A DNA stretch of 11,724 bases from positions 1 to 11,724 of the forward strand of contig CAWVWF010000107.1 of the NCBI GenBank assembly GCA_963933885.1, written 5' to 3'. This DNA comes from CAWVWF01 sp963933885. GTDB lineage: Bacteria > Bacteroidota > Bacteroidia > Flavobacteriales_C > GCA-002722245. Below, one piece after another: positions 1 to 7,410 of this stretch. How positions within the stretch are numbered: position 1 is the first letter of the stretch; each line of letters opens with the position of its first letter. The translations under genes and the position numbers were made by a program. The notes beneath the pieces were generated by a model. It did not search any database. It saw only the letters and a program-made list of their open reading frames with translations, and had not been told where the DNA came from.

Positions 1-68
1 CCATTTGAAAATAGAATTCAACAAGCAAGGCACGAGTGCGTCAGTTTGAATTACTTAAAATCTGGTGA

Positions 69-160
69 CAGTCACCAAACAAAAACACCCTTAAAACATT
101 TATAATCATTGAGTTTAACTCTCTAAATAGCGATGCTGAATATGCTGTTTTCAGCACAGC
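69..160 (+). repeat. Diverged structured intergenic repeat, copy A
   Basis: This stretch aligns collinearly with 3667-3757. Shared landmarks sit at nearly the same offset from the first base: CAGTCACCAAA (0 in both copies), TAAT (34 here, 31 there), CTGAA (67, 65), TGTTT (77, 76) and AGCACAG (84, 83). Both copies can fold a small hairpin at the same place; here it is CTGAA (136-140) against TTCAG (150-154). The left end also has the palindrome GGTGAC-A-GTCACC. No reading frame is conserved between copies. The RAYT-like remnant starts about 55 bases downstream, so a transposase-mobilised REP- or MITE-like element is one possible origin; that is inference. Confidence 0.45.
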
Positions 161-214
161 TAAAAGAGGATGACTTTCGTAATACCAGAAACATCAAGCT
201 GTCCCTTTTTTTCT

Positions 215-340
215 TAAAAGATCAATCAATTTACGTTTGCTGGAAAACCATTAGGTAATGAAAAATTCATGAATGAATTGTCCTCAAAAACAGGAAGGGA
301 TTTAACTTAAAAAACAAGGAAGGCCCTGTGAAATTTAATA
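215..340 (+). pseudogene. Remnant of REP-associated tyrosine transposase (C-terminus)
   Basis: The frame that reads TTT at 230-232 gives GKPLGNEKF and then TGRDLT, ending at TAA (308-310). One base further on, in the next frame, KKQGRP follows (309-326). In RAYT proteins (Y1/HUH transposase superfamily, relatives of IS200/IS605 TnpA) the C-terminal tail typically reads like T-GRPLG-x-E-x-F followed by an LxxLxGR(x)L and a KKxGRP-type basic end, so order and spacing match. The frameshift, in-frame stops on both sides (TAA 215-217 and 308-310) and the absence of the HUH catalytic domain mean it is dead. RAYTs mobilise short palindromic repeats, which fits the repeat just upstream. The family assignment rests on this short tail alone. 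Confidence 0.55.
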
Positions 341-495
341 TTATCATCCCTTTTTAAAAGAGAGCATGATATCTTGAATCTTTAGATTTAAAAACCAATT
401 CTATCGACAAACATAAATTGCCTACTTTTGGAACATCCATTGCCTAAGTTCTTGATTACAAAAACTTATCAAACGCTATTAAACAATCACTAATT

Positions 496-3400
496 ATGAA
501 CCTTCCAACATTCTTAAAACGAAAGAAATTTTGGAAACGGTTCTTAATCTTGGCTTTTCTTATTCCTACGTTTTTATTTTCAATTGTTATAGGAGTTATT
601 TATCAAAAGCAAGATGAGATTGTTCAGGATTTGATCAATACATTAAATAAAGATTTCAATGGGAAAATTGAAGTAAAGGATTCTCACATCTCTCCGTTTA
701 CCAACTTTCCGTACATCTCAATTGATTTAGAAAATGTTAAGATCTTTGAAGGAAAAGAAAATTCGTCTAACATCATCACCGATATTTCCGAAGTATTTCT
801 AGGCTTTGATTTTTGGGATATTATTGGTGGAAGAATCGACATCAACGATATTAAATTAAAAGATGGGAAAATTGATTTAGTGCAACACCTTGACGGTCGT
901 TTAAATATTGAAGTTGCGTTAACTAGTAAAGCTGAGATTAAAAATGCTAGTAAAGAATTTCATTTAGCTATCCATGAAATTGAGTTGGAGAATATTGATA
1001 TTCATAAATACATTGAAGAAACTAAAATGTTATTTGACGCCCTAATTTATGAAGCCGATGCGAAGTTAACAACGAGTCCTTTACATACTTACGTGTTTTT
1101 CGATTCGAAATTTGAATTGAATATTATTAATGATGGAGATACTTCCTTTATTAAACACAAGCATTTTGATTTACATACCAAACTAGATTATCAAACGGAA
1201 GAAGAAATCCTTACTTTTCAACCGACCAAAATCCACTTAGAAAATTCAGAATTTGAAATGGAAGGGTCAATCAATTTCAAGGATGAATTGAATCTTGATA
1301 TGAACTTCAGTGGGAATAAAGAAAACTACAATTTGATTTTTGCAATGGCTCCTGAAGCGTTCATTCCTAGTCTGAAAAAATATGAAAACAGAGGAGAGAT
1401 ATTTTTTGAAGCTCGTATAAAAGGGCAATCTGCCCATGGGAAAAATCCTGAAATCACTGCAAGTTTTGGTTGTAACAATGGTTTTTTCAAAAACACTGAA
1501 AAGAATAAGGAAGTAAAAGATTTAAATTTCTCTGGGACTTTTACAAATGGAGCAGATAGAAACTTAAGGACTTCCGAATTGATAATACATGAATTTAATG
1601 CTAATCCAGAGGAAGGTCAACTGATGGCCAATTTGAAAGTAACTAATTTTGAGGATCCGGAAGTGAATTTTCAAATTAATACTTCTTTCGAATTAAACTT
1701 CTTAGCCAACTTCTTTAACCTAACTGAAATAAGTGATTTAAGTGGTGCCGTTGAAATGGAAATGAATTTTCATGATATCATTAATTTTGATGAACCTCAA
1801 CATGCTATTGCAAAGCTTAATGAATCTTATTACACTAAACTCAAAATAACAGATTTAACATTTAATTATGGCGACAATGATTTACCACTAAAAGATTTAG
1901 ACCTTTATGCAGAAATGAACGGTCATGAGGCCATCATCGATTACTGTAATTTAAAACTAGGGGCATCGGATTTATCTATACATGGGGAAATTAGTGACTT
2001 ACCTGCTATCCTTCATCACACCAATAAAATGGTTGATACTCGATTGAATATCAAGAGTAATTTAATTGACTTATACGAGTTAACAGGAGCTGACTCTAAT
2101 GCAGTAAATGAAAAGATTAAGGGATTGAAATTAAAACTGGATTTTAAGAGTTCAGCACAAACATTAACAGAATTTAAAAACCTACCCGAAGGAGAGTTTT
2201 ATATTGAAAACCTGTATGCTGACCTTCAAAACTATCCACATACACTACACGACTTTCACGCAGATGTTATTATAAATGATCAAAACTTTAAAATAATAGA
2301 CTTCAAAGGAATGCTTGACAAAAGTGATTTCCTTTTCTCTGGAAATTTAAAACATTATGATTTATGGTTTGCAGACACACTTATCGGTGAAACTGAAATT
2401 GATTTCAATTTTGTTTCTAAACATATAAGATTAAATGATTTATTGGCATATAATGGAAAAAACTATGTTCCAAAAGAATACCGAAATGAGGAATTAAGTG
2501 ATTTTAAATTTCATGGAAATACACGACTTCATTTTAAGGATTCGTTAACATCAATAGATTTTGCTTTGGATCATTTTAAATCAAAAATGAAATTACACCC
2601 AATTAAATTCGAAAACTTCAAGGGTAATATACATTATGGCGATGATCATTTAATGATTGACAATTTCGCAGGAAAAATGGGTCATTCAAATTTTAATACA
2701 ACGCTTCATTACTACTTAGGTGATGATGAATCCATAAAGAAAAGAGACAATAAATTCATCTTCACTTCCAATTTCTTGGATGTTGATGAGCTTGTAAATT
2801 ACAATGAATTTGCACATAAAGAGCCAACTGAAAATCATGATTCTACATTTAATATTTACCAATTGCCTTTTACTAATATGTCATACCATGTTGACATCAA
2901 GGAATTAAACTACCATCAACATACAATTAAAAACTTCTATACTAACATACGATCAACGCCTAAACATTACTTATACATAGATACATTATCTACTTTTCTT
3001 GCAGGAGGAAAAATATCTACTAAAGGTTATTTCAATGGATCAAATCCCGACATGATATACTTTAGTCCGAAAATGTACATTGAAAAAATTAATTTAGACA
3101 AAGTTTTACTGAAGTTCGATAATTTTGGCCAAGATCACTTGGTATCAGAAAATCTTCATGGTGAATTCACTGGGCATATCACAGGGAAAATCCATATGCA
3201 TACAGATTTAGTTCCTAAAATTGACGATTCTGAAATTCATCTTCAAGCACTTGTAGAAAAAGGTAGGCTAGAAAATTTTGATATGCTTAAGTCCTTCTCA
3301 GATTACTTTAAAAATCAAAACTTAAAGTCAGTAAGGTTTGATACCCTAGTGAACAAAATGGATATTGTAAAGGGTGTTATTACAATTCCTAAAATGACTA

Positions 3401-3654
3401 TTAACTCTACGCTAGGATTCATGGAAGTATCCGGAACTCAAGACACAGATTTCAATTATGAATACAACATTAGCGTACCCTGGAAAATGGTAACCAAAAG
3501 TGTTGCGAGTAAATTATTCAAAAAGAAAAAAGATGGAGTTAGTACTGATCTAAATGATGAAATCCAATACGCAAATAAGAATACTAAATTCGTGAGTATA
3601 AAACTCAAAGGGGATTCACTGGATTACTCGGTTTCTTTAAGTCGAAGGAAATAG
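496..3654 (+). CDS. AsmA-like envelope protein
   Basis: This is a 1052-residue protein with a basic N-terminus, one membrane segment (about residues 16-36) and a long periplasmic part rich in short alternating beta strands, as expected for the AsmA/TamB/YhdP superfamily of bridge-like proteins linked to lipid transport and outer-membrane homeostasis. The last 125 or so residues match the AsmA-like C-terminal pattern of Bacteroidota homologues: an F-x-x-L-x-x-(F/L)S-x-(Y/F)F segment, K-x-V-x-F-x-T-L, then D-G/K-G-V-I-T-I-P-K-M and V-SGT with a D-x-x-x-x-Y repeat. It ends in a basic KKKK stretch and SRRK. The start at 496 places the membrane anchor correctly, and no upstream in-frame alternative looks better. 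It appears monocistronic: the flanks are non-coding and the next gene points the other way. Superfamily is confident; the precise role (lipid carrier or outer-membrane assembly factor) is not shown by the sequence. Confidence 0.85.
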   Translation: MNLPTFLKRKKFWKRFLILAFLIPTFLFSIVIGVIYQKQDEIVQDLINTLNKDFNGKIEVKDSHISPFTNFPYISIDLENVKIFEGKENSSNIITDISEVFLGFDFWDIIGGRIDINDIKLKDGKIDLVQHLDGRLNIEVALTSKAEIKNASKEFHLAIHEIELENIDIHKYIEETKMLFDALIYEADAKLTTSPLHTYVFFDSKFELNIINDGDTSFIKHKHFDLHTKLDYQTEEEILTFQPTKIHLENSEFEMEGSINFKDELNLDMNFSGNKENYNLIFAMAPEAFIPSLKKYENRGEIFFEARIKGQSAHGKNPEITASFGCNNGFFKNTEKNKEVKDLNFSGTFTNGADRNLRTSELIIHEFNANPEEGQLMANLKVTNFEDPEVNFQINTSFELNFLANFFNLTEISDLSGAVEMEMNFHDIINFDEPQHAIAKLNESYYTKLKITDLTFNYGDNDLPLKDLDLYAEMNGHEAIIDYCNLKLGASDLSIHGEISDLPAILHHTNKMVDTRLNIKSNLIDLYELTGADSNAVNEKIKGLKLKLDFKSSAQTLTEFKNLPEGEFYIENLYADLQNYPHTLHDFHADVIINDQNFKIIDFKGMLDKSDFLFSGNLKHYDLWFADTLIGETEIDFNFVSKHIRLNDLLAYNGKNYVPKEYRNEELSDFKFHGNTRLHFKDSLTSIDFALDHFKSKMKLHPIKFENFKGNIHYGDDHLMIDNFAGKMGHSNFNTTLHYYLGDDESIKKRDNKFIFTSNFLDVDELVNYNEFAHKEPTENHDSTFNIYQLPFTNMSYHVDIKELNYHQHTIKNFYTNIRSTPKHYLYIDTLSTFLAGGKISTKGYFNGSNPDMIYFSPKMYIEKINLDKVLLKFDNFGQDHLVSENLHGEFTGHITGKIHMHTDLVPKIDDSEIHLQALVEKGRLENFDMLKSFSDYFKNQNLKSVRFDTLVNKMDIVKGVITIPKMTINSTLGFMEVSGTQDTDFNYEYNISVPWKMVTKSVASKLFKKKKDGVSTDLNDEIQYANKNTKFVSIKLKGDSLDYSVSLSRRK

Positions 3655-3666
3655 AATAATTATTAA

Positions 3667-3757
3667 CAGTCACCAAATAAAAACCCTCTGAAATTTCTAA
3701 TACTACTGGCTACAGTAATAAAAAAGCTATTCTGAAAACCCATGTTTATAGCACAGA
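3667..3757 (+). repeat. Diverged structured intergenic repeat, copy B
   Basis: This is the second copy of the repeat at 69-160, starting 12 bases after the stop of the AsmA-like gene. It keeps CAGTCACCAAA at its left end and AGCACAG near its right end at almost unchanged spacing. Its hairpin, CTGAAAAC (3732-3739) against GTTTATAG (3744-3751), has one mismatch and one G-T pair and lies at the position where copy A also folds. The GGTGAC half of the left palindrome in copy A is missing here. GGATGACT occurs further right in both (168-175 and 3810-3817) but at different spacing, so the boundary is uncertain. Confidence 0.45.
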
Positions 3758-3790
3758 TATAATATGGTTTTAAAAATAGGGAAATGATCA

Positions 3791-3979
3791 AAACACTTTT
3801 TTTATTTTTGGATGACTGCCACTAGATAAATGATTTATTGGTCGACTTACGAATTCGAATACCTGATACTGAGTTGTAAGCACATAAATATCACCTTTTG
3901 ATTTTGCTGTGATTGATTTTGCGAGTATCAGGATTGTCTCATTGATATATGAAGGAATTAGCTCGCTTCCATAAGTGCA
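3791..3979 (-). other. In-frame open stretch beyond the lipoprotein stop
   Basis: After the TAG (3989-3991) that ends the upstream lipoprotein gene, the same frame meets a TGA three codons later (3980-3982) and then stays open for 63 codons until a TGA at 3788-3790. The translation has a mixed composition (for example KSKGDIYVLTTQYQVFEFV) rather than the Lys/Asn/Ile-rich translation of random AT-rich DNA. It has no obvious start. It could be the degraded tail of a once longer protein, a remnant of another gene, or chance. I do not recognise the peptide. Confidence 0.2.
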
Positions 3980-3988
3980 TCATTTGGA

Positions 3989-4498
3989 CTACCCATTCAT
4001 TGCGTACATTGCTGTAAATAATATCATGAGGACCATAATAGCCACAGCAACAATAGCTATTACTTTTAATATTCCCGAAATGAAATTTGTTGGTTTTTTT
4101 CTATATGACGTGCTTTTCACGGTATTATTTAATGAACTACTTATTGAGGTCGTCTCTCCTGATTTCTTACGATGGAATGAATTACTGACTGGTATAATAT
4201 TCTCTGAGCTTAGCAAGAGCAGTATTGGTTTTTTCTGAATTAAAATAAGATTCGTTTTTTCACTCGATACGATATGCTTACTTTGTTTAAGTTCTGCTTT
4301 TTTTAACCTGCTTTTTTTGATAGCGATCGGACCAGATAAAGCCTCGATACTCCTCTCATTAGGTTTTGTATAATTAACATAATACCCTTTCCTATGTACT
4401 CTTTTAGAAACGTGGATTTTACTACTACAACTTACACTAACTAGAGCAACCATTAATACAATGGTCCCGTTTTTTAAATATCTTCCAATTTTTTTCAT
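3989..4498 (-). CDS. Lipoprotein with C-terminal membrane helix
   Basis: This is a 169-residue protein. The N-terminus is a lipoprotein signal with lipobox V-S-C (Cys24), followed by a basic segment (KIHVSKRVHRKGYYVNY) of a type often seen just after the Cys in small Bacteroidota lipoproteins. The middle (about 45-140) is Lys/Ser-rich and low in complexity, probably disordered. A strong hydrophobic helix spans about 142-164, and the protein ends six residues later at MYAMNG. A lipid anchor plus a C-terminal helix would attach both ends to a membrane, or the second helix may have led into a domain now lost (see the open stretch at 3791-3979). It lies 62 bases downstream of the lipocalin-like lipoprotein gene, same strand. 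No named family recognised. Confidence 0.65.
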   Translation of the reverse strand: MKKIGRYLKNGTIVLMVALVSVSCSSKIHVSKRVHRKGYYVNYTKPNERSIEALSGPIAIKKSRLKKAELKQSKHIVSSEKTNLILIQKKPILLLLSSENIIPVSNSFHRKKSGETTSISSSLNNTVKSTSYRKKPTNFISGILKVIAIVAVAIMVLMILFTAMYAMNG

Positions 4499-4560
4499 AC
4501 TATAAATGATCTAACTCGTTATATTCTAAAAGTTTAAAATACCGTAACACATAACTTATT

Positions 4561-5019
4561 CTAGTCACGACGCAATTTTAAATCTAAACTGTAAAACTCT
4601 TCTATTTCACCTTTTGAGTGGTTCATAACTCCTACAATATAAAGACTGATTTCTGGAGTAGATTGACTTACTTTCGTTTTCCGGTCAATCGATTCAAAGC
4701 TAAAAGTTATATTCTCATTAAAATATCCATTATACCAATGAACTGTTCCAGAATAAACAGGATCCTCATGATGTTCATACTCCAAGTCTGTAATTACTTT
4801 ACTGAAAAATAATTCATGTACAATACTATCAGATGTTCTGTATATGTTTATCGCCCCTTGTCCAGATTCATTTAATATTAATTCTCCACTGACATCAGTA
4901 AAATTATTACATTCAGTAATAGTCCATGTTCCCAAAATTTCTTTTGGATCATGTGGCTCAGAACAAGCCATCATTAAAAACATAAAACTAAAGAATACTA
5001 CTTTTTTAAAATTTATCAT
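4561..5019 (-). CDS. Small lipocalin-like lipoprotein
   Basis: This is a 152-residue protein with a lipoprotein signal peptide and lipobox M-A-C (Cys19). Close behind the Cys comes ILGTWTITE (residues 28-36), the G-x-W opening strand of lipocalin-like beta barrels common in Bacteroidota surface lipoproteins. The rest alternates polar and hydrophobic residues and is acidic, fitting a small beta barrel of unknown ligand. TAGTTTTG on the - strand ends 4 bases before the start codon and fits a TAnnTTTG -7 element, but no TTG lies at the expected distance upstream, so I do not call a promoter. The 247 bases before the gene (5020-5266) look non-coding and separate it from the upstream two-helix protein gene. 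The fold call is tentative. Confidence 0.65.
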   Translation of the reverse strand: MINFKKVVFFSFMFLMMACSEPHDPKEILGTWTITECNNFTDVSGELILNESGQGAINIYRTSDSIVHELFFSKVITDLEYEHHEDPVYSGTVHWYNGYFNENITFSFESIDRKTKVSQSTPEISLYIVGVMNHSKGEIEEFYSLDLKLRRD

Positions 5020-5266
5020 ATGACAAAACTATTCATATTCTAATCAAGAAAATTATCAGATTATGAAACTGCAATTTTTAATTTTGCATTTTTCGCAAAT
5101 TATTTTGAAAATAAACAATCCTAGTTTACGGAATGGTAGGTGGCGCATCAGATTGATTTACCTTATGAAAAAGCGAAAAAAAACCTACTATTAATGAGTT
5201 TTAAAATGATAATTGGCTAGTAACTTTTTTTAATCTCAACCATTTCTAGTAGTATAGTAACGTGTT

Positions 5267-5521
5267 TTAAGATTCTGCTGAACGATTAATAAACTTATTT
5301 ATCCTAGCTTGTAAAAACACAAAGAGAACTGCAGTAGTTATAACCGATAATACAAAGCCCAGGATAAAATTTCCTGTATTCATTACATAACCTCTTCTTC
5401 CATTTTCTAAAATAACATATGGAGGATATATTTCAGTTAAAATAGCTGTTACAGCCAACCATAATCCAATTAAAAAAATGAACGAACTTCCAATTATCAA
5501 GATGGTTTTAAAAAACTTCAT
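5267..5521 (-). CDS. Small two-helix membrane protein
   Basis: This is an 84-residue protein with two hydrophobic helices (about 5-28 and 50-71) joined by a short loop that has a Y-P-P-Y turn and the basic stretch NGRRGY. The C-terminus is short and polar. The two-helix hairpin and internal charge pattern look like a real small inner-membrane protein. It starts 34 bases after the stop of the duplicated-domain lipoprotein gene on the same strand, so co-transcription is likely. No known family is recognised and there is no catalytic motif. Confidence 0.55.
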   Translation of the reverse strand: MKFFKTILIIGSSFIFLIGLWLAVTAILTEIYPPYVILENGRRGYVMNTGNFILGFVLSVITTAVLFVFLQARINKFINRSAES

Positions 5522-5555
5522 TATAAAATAACGCAGTCAAATAACTGATTAATAT

Positions 5556-6230
5556 TTACTTTCGAAATGCATAAAACGGGTATTCTTTTCCGCTTTGAAC
5601 ATAATAACCACTCATTTGTTTTTTATCAGAAGAAATCCATCCATAAAACATTTGATTATAACTTCCTGTTCTTTGAAATTGAATTTCAGATGCACCAGAA
5701 CTTCCTGTTTTTTGATTTTTCACGATACTAATTTTATCGTTTTTTGATGAACCAACTTGTAATGTACCTTGGCTGTTGTTAATTGTTAATTGACCAGTTG
5801 CAGTTCCGTTGCACCTTAATGCCCAACCTCCATTTAAATCCTTTTGTTTTGTGGCACTGTAAACAATATTATCAGTTACTGTACAAGTGAAGGGGAACTT
5901 TTTATTGTTACTTACAAAGTACCCTCCTATTTGTTTTTTATCTGTGGATAACCACCCAGTGAAGCTCTGATTATAACTACCCTTTCTTTTAAAAGTAACT
6001 TTTGAAGGACTCCCCGTACCGTATACAATATCATAAACTTTATCTAAACCTGAACTTCCAAGTTGAATAGAACCTGTTACTTTACCTAGGCTAAGTTTAC
6101 CTGCAGCTGTTCCATTCGCACGCGTTAAGAAAACCTGCTCTGATGCTACTGGTTTTTCAACGTTTGTTAAAACGCTACAACTCGTTATGAAAAGAAGGAA
6201 TAAAGCTGAGACTACTATTGAATTTTTCAT
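5556..6230 (-). CDS. Lipoprotein of two tandem copies of an unknown domain
   Basis: This is a 224-residue protein. The signal peptide ends in lipobox I-T-S-C (Cys18). Two clearly homologous repeats follow, at about residues 32-115 and 136-221. Each has, in order: an NGTA(A/T)G turn, an L-G-S-S motif or its V-G-S-S variant, a D-K-(V/I) strand, GSYNQ-x-F-x-GW(L/I)S, the identical or near-identical segment DKKQ(I/M)-x-GY(F/Y)V, and a closing K-(F/Y)PF. The alternation of Gly, aromatic and polar residues suggests small beta barrels or sandwiches, perhaps ligand- or glycan-binding, but nothing in the sequence proves this. It lies 58 bases downstream of the GH18 gene on the same strand, so a role beside a secreted glycosidase is possible. 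Family not recognised. Confidence 0.75.
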   Translation of the reverse strand: MKNSIVVSALFLLFITSCSVLTNVEKPVASEQVFLTRANGTAAGKLSLGKVTGSIQLGSSGLDKVYDIVYGTGSPSKVTFKRKGSYNQSFTGWLSTDKKQIGGYFVSNNKKFPFTCTVTDNIVYSATKQKDLNGGWALRCNGTATGQLTINNSQGTLQVGSSKNDKISIVKNQKTGSSGASEIQFQRTGSYNQMFYGWISSDKKQMSGYYVQSGKEYPFYAFRK

Positions 6231-6288
6231 TGTCGATTTTGAAATTTATGTAAATAAAGTTGATTATCCCTTTTAGGTTTTTATAAGA

Positions 6289-7326
6289 TTACTTTTTTGA
6301 AGGTTTTGCCGCCTCATACAAAAAGTCAATTAATGATTTTTCTCCAGTTCCATGATCGAAACTAATTTCCCAAATTAGAATTCCCATGTTTTTTTGAGCC
6401 TTTACAATCTCAACTTTTTGCGCTAAAGTTTTTATTCCATTATGGATTGTAATTTCCGATTTAGATTGAAGTGTATCATTTGTGTAAGCTTCTGGGAAAT
6501 CCATCAATAAATCATTATACAAAACTGTAGTTGCAGTACCAGCATTTCCTGCAGTATGATTTTTATCAAATCGATAACCATAAAAAGGAACGCCCATTGT
6601 TATTTTATGAGCGTTCTCTTTTCCAATTTTAGTTAACCAATATTTGTATCCACTATTAAATAGATTCAAATCAGTATGATGTCCAATAGCACTCCAAGTT
6701 CCAGCTCCATCGTAAGCCATAATTATTAACTCATCTACATGGTTAATTAATTCCGCAGGATAATGTTTTCCATAATATCCCGATCCATAAACATCAAAAG
6801 AAAGCCATAGTTTCTCTTTCTGTGTTGCTGTATAAAGTTGCTTGAATAACGCTACAATATCCTTGTTTACTTGCTCACTAACTTCATTCGGATTGGGCCA
6901 ATATTCCCAATCGATATTTATCCCGTCTATCTTATGTAATTTACAATACTCAATCGTTTGTTTAACAAAATTAGTTCGAGCTTTCTCAGAAGCTGCTAAA
7001 ACAGGAAATGCTTCACTTTTAGTTGCTCCTCCTAATGCTACTGTTACTTTAACACCCTTGGCATGACACTCCTTTACAATAAAATCGATATCAGTTAATT
7101 CACCTGCATTTAAATTTCCTCTTTCATCTGGCCAGGCAAAACATACTAAGATTTCATCCAACTTATCTAAAGGCGCTTGAAGTATCGAATACTTATGTTG
7201 GTGCCAAGTGGTAAAACAACCCTTAATTTCCATTTTCTTAGAACCTAAAGAATCTGTTTGAGCGATTGATCTTGATGTAGGTACTATTGATAAACAAGTT
7301 AAAAGTACGAGGAGAATTGATTTCAT
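6289..7326 (-). CDS. Secreted GH18-family glycosidase-like protein
   Basis: This is a 345-residue protein with a Sec signal peptide (about 1-22, ending S-I-A-Q) followed by one GH18 TIM barrel and no carbohydrate-binding domain or sorting tail. The family marks are in order: VALGG (96-100, the S-x-G-G equivalent), DGINIDWE (134-141, the D-x-x-D-x-D-x-E active-site motif), IMAYD (202-206, the M-x-Y-D motif) and a late Trp in GILIWEISFD (Trp319). Glu141 is the expected proton donor and Asp139 its partner; the third Asp of the motif is Asn137. Typical substrates of GH18 are chitin-type or peptidoglycan beta-1,4-GlcNAc chains. Asn at that place reduces activity in classical chitinases, but from memory it also occurs in YaaH/SleL-type peptidoglycan-acting relatives. 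A candidate promoter lies 32 bases upstream, and a terminator separates it from the metal-uptake operon. Confidence 0.85.
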   Translation of the reverse strand: MKSILLVLLTCLSIVPTSRSIAQTDSLGSKKMEIKGCFTTWHQHKYSILQAPLDKLDEILVCFAWPDERGNLNAGELTDIDFIVKECHAKGVKVTVALGGATKSEAFPVLAASEKARTNFVKQTIEYCKLHKIDGINIDWEYWPNPNEVSEQVNKDIVALFKQLYTATQKEKLWLSFDVYGSGYYGKHYPAELINHVDELIIMAYDGAGTWSAIGHHTDLNLFNSGYKYWLTKIGKENAHKITMGVPFYGYRFDKNHTAGNAGTATTVLYNDLLMDFPEAYTNDTLQSKSEITIHNGIKTLAQKVEIVKAQKNMGILIWEISFDHGTGEKSLIDFLYEAAKPSKK

Positions 7327-7358
7327 GATATAATAATTTTCGAAACCCCAAGATACTG

Positions 7359-7390
7359 AAAACCTACTTTAGATGAACTAGCTTTTCAAA
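7359..7390 (-). promoter_or_regulatory. Candidate promoter of the GH18 gene
   Basis: On the - strand, TTTG (7390-7387) is followed after 20 bases by TAGGTTTT (7366-7359), close to the Bacteroidota sigma-factor consensus TTTG-N19-TAnnTTTG with one mismatch in the last base of the -7 element. The start codon is 32 bases further on, a normal leader length. In AT-rich DNA such matches also arise by chance. Confidence 0.4.
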
Positions 7391-7410
7391 GAAACAAGTC
7401 ATGATCACCA

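Larger units (their letters stand above)
1..495. other. Gene-free stretch with transposase remnant and repeat
   Basis: No intact gene is visible on either strand. From left to right the stretch holds a perfect short palindrome (GGTGAC-A-GTCACC, 64-76), one copy of a diverged repeat (69-160), a decayed transposase C-terminus (about 215-340), and an AT-rich leader to the AsmA-like gene. Frame 1 is open from the window edge to a TAA at 109-111, so the tail of an upstream gene cannot be excluded, but its 36 codons match nothing I recognise. No convincing TTTG/TAnnTTTG promoter pair was found ahead of the gene at 496. Confidence 0.6.
3655..3988. other. Intergenic stretch between convergent genes
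   Basis: These 334 bases separate the + strand AsmA-like gene from the - strand lipoprotein gene that ends at 3989. They hold copy B of the diverged repeat (3667-3757) and, on the - strand, a 63-codon open stretch in frame with the lipoprotein gene (3791-3979). I saw no GC-rich hairpin followed by a T run for either converging gene, so the two transcripts may overlap here or end by another route. Confidence 0.6.

Noticed and set aside
1..111. Frame open from the left window edge to a TAA at 109-111
   Set aside because: It is 36 codons long, has no recognised motif and overlaps the repeat that is non-coding in its second copy. It could be the tail of an upstream gene, but the window cannot show it.
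3975..4238. 87-codon + strand open frame
   Set aside because: It lies almost wholly on the opposite strand of the lipoprotein gene at 3989-4498, which has a proper lipobox and a membrane helix.
4618..4812. 64-codon + strand open frame
   Set aside because: It is antisense to the lipocalin-like lipoprotein gene and has no features of its own.
5024..5031. TAGTTTTG as the -7 element of a leaderless promoter for the lipocalin-like lipoprotein gene
   Set aside because: There is no TTG at a suitable distance upstream, and isolated TAnnTTTG matches are expected by chance in AT-rich DNA.
5140..5183. Locally GC-richer patch that could be a small RNA or gene fragment
   Set aside because: There is no tRNA-like fold and no start, stop or motif pattern that I can defend; only a short open frame is present.
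6842..7066. 74-codon + strand open frame
   Set aside because: It is antisense to the conserved GH18 catalytic region.
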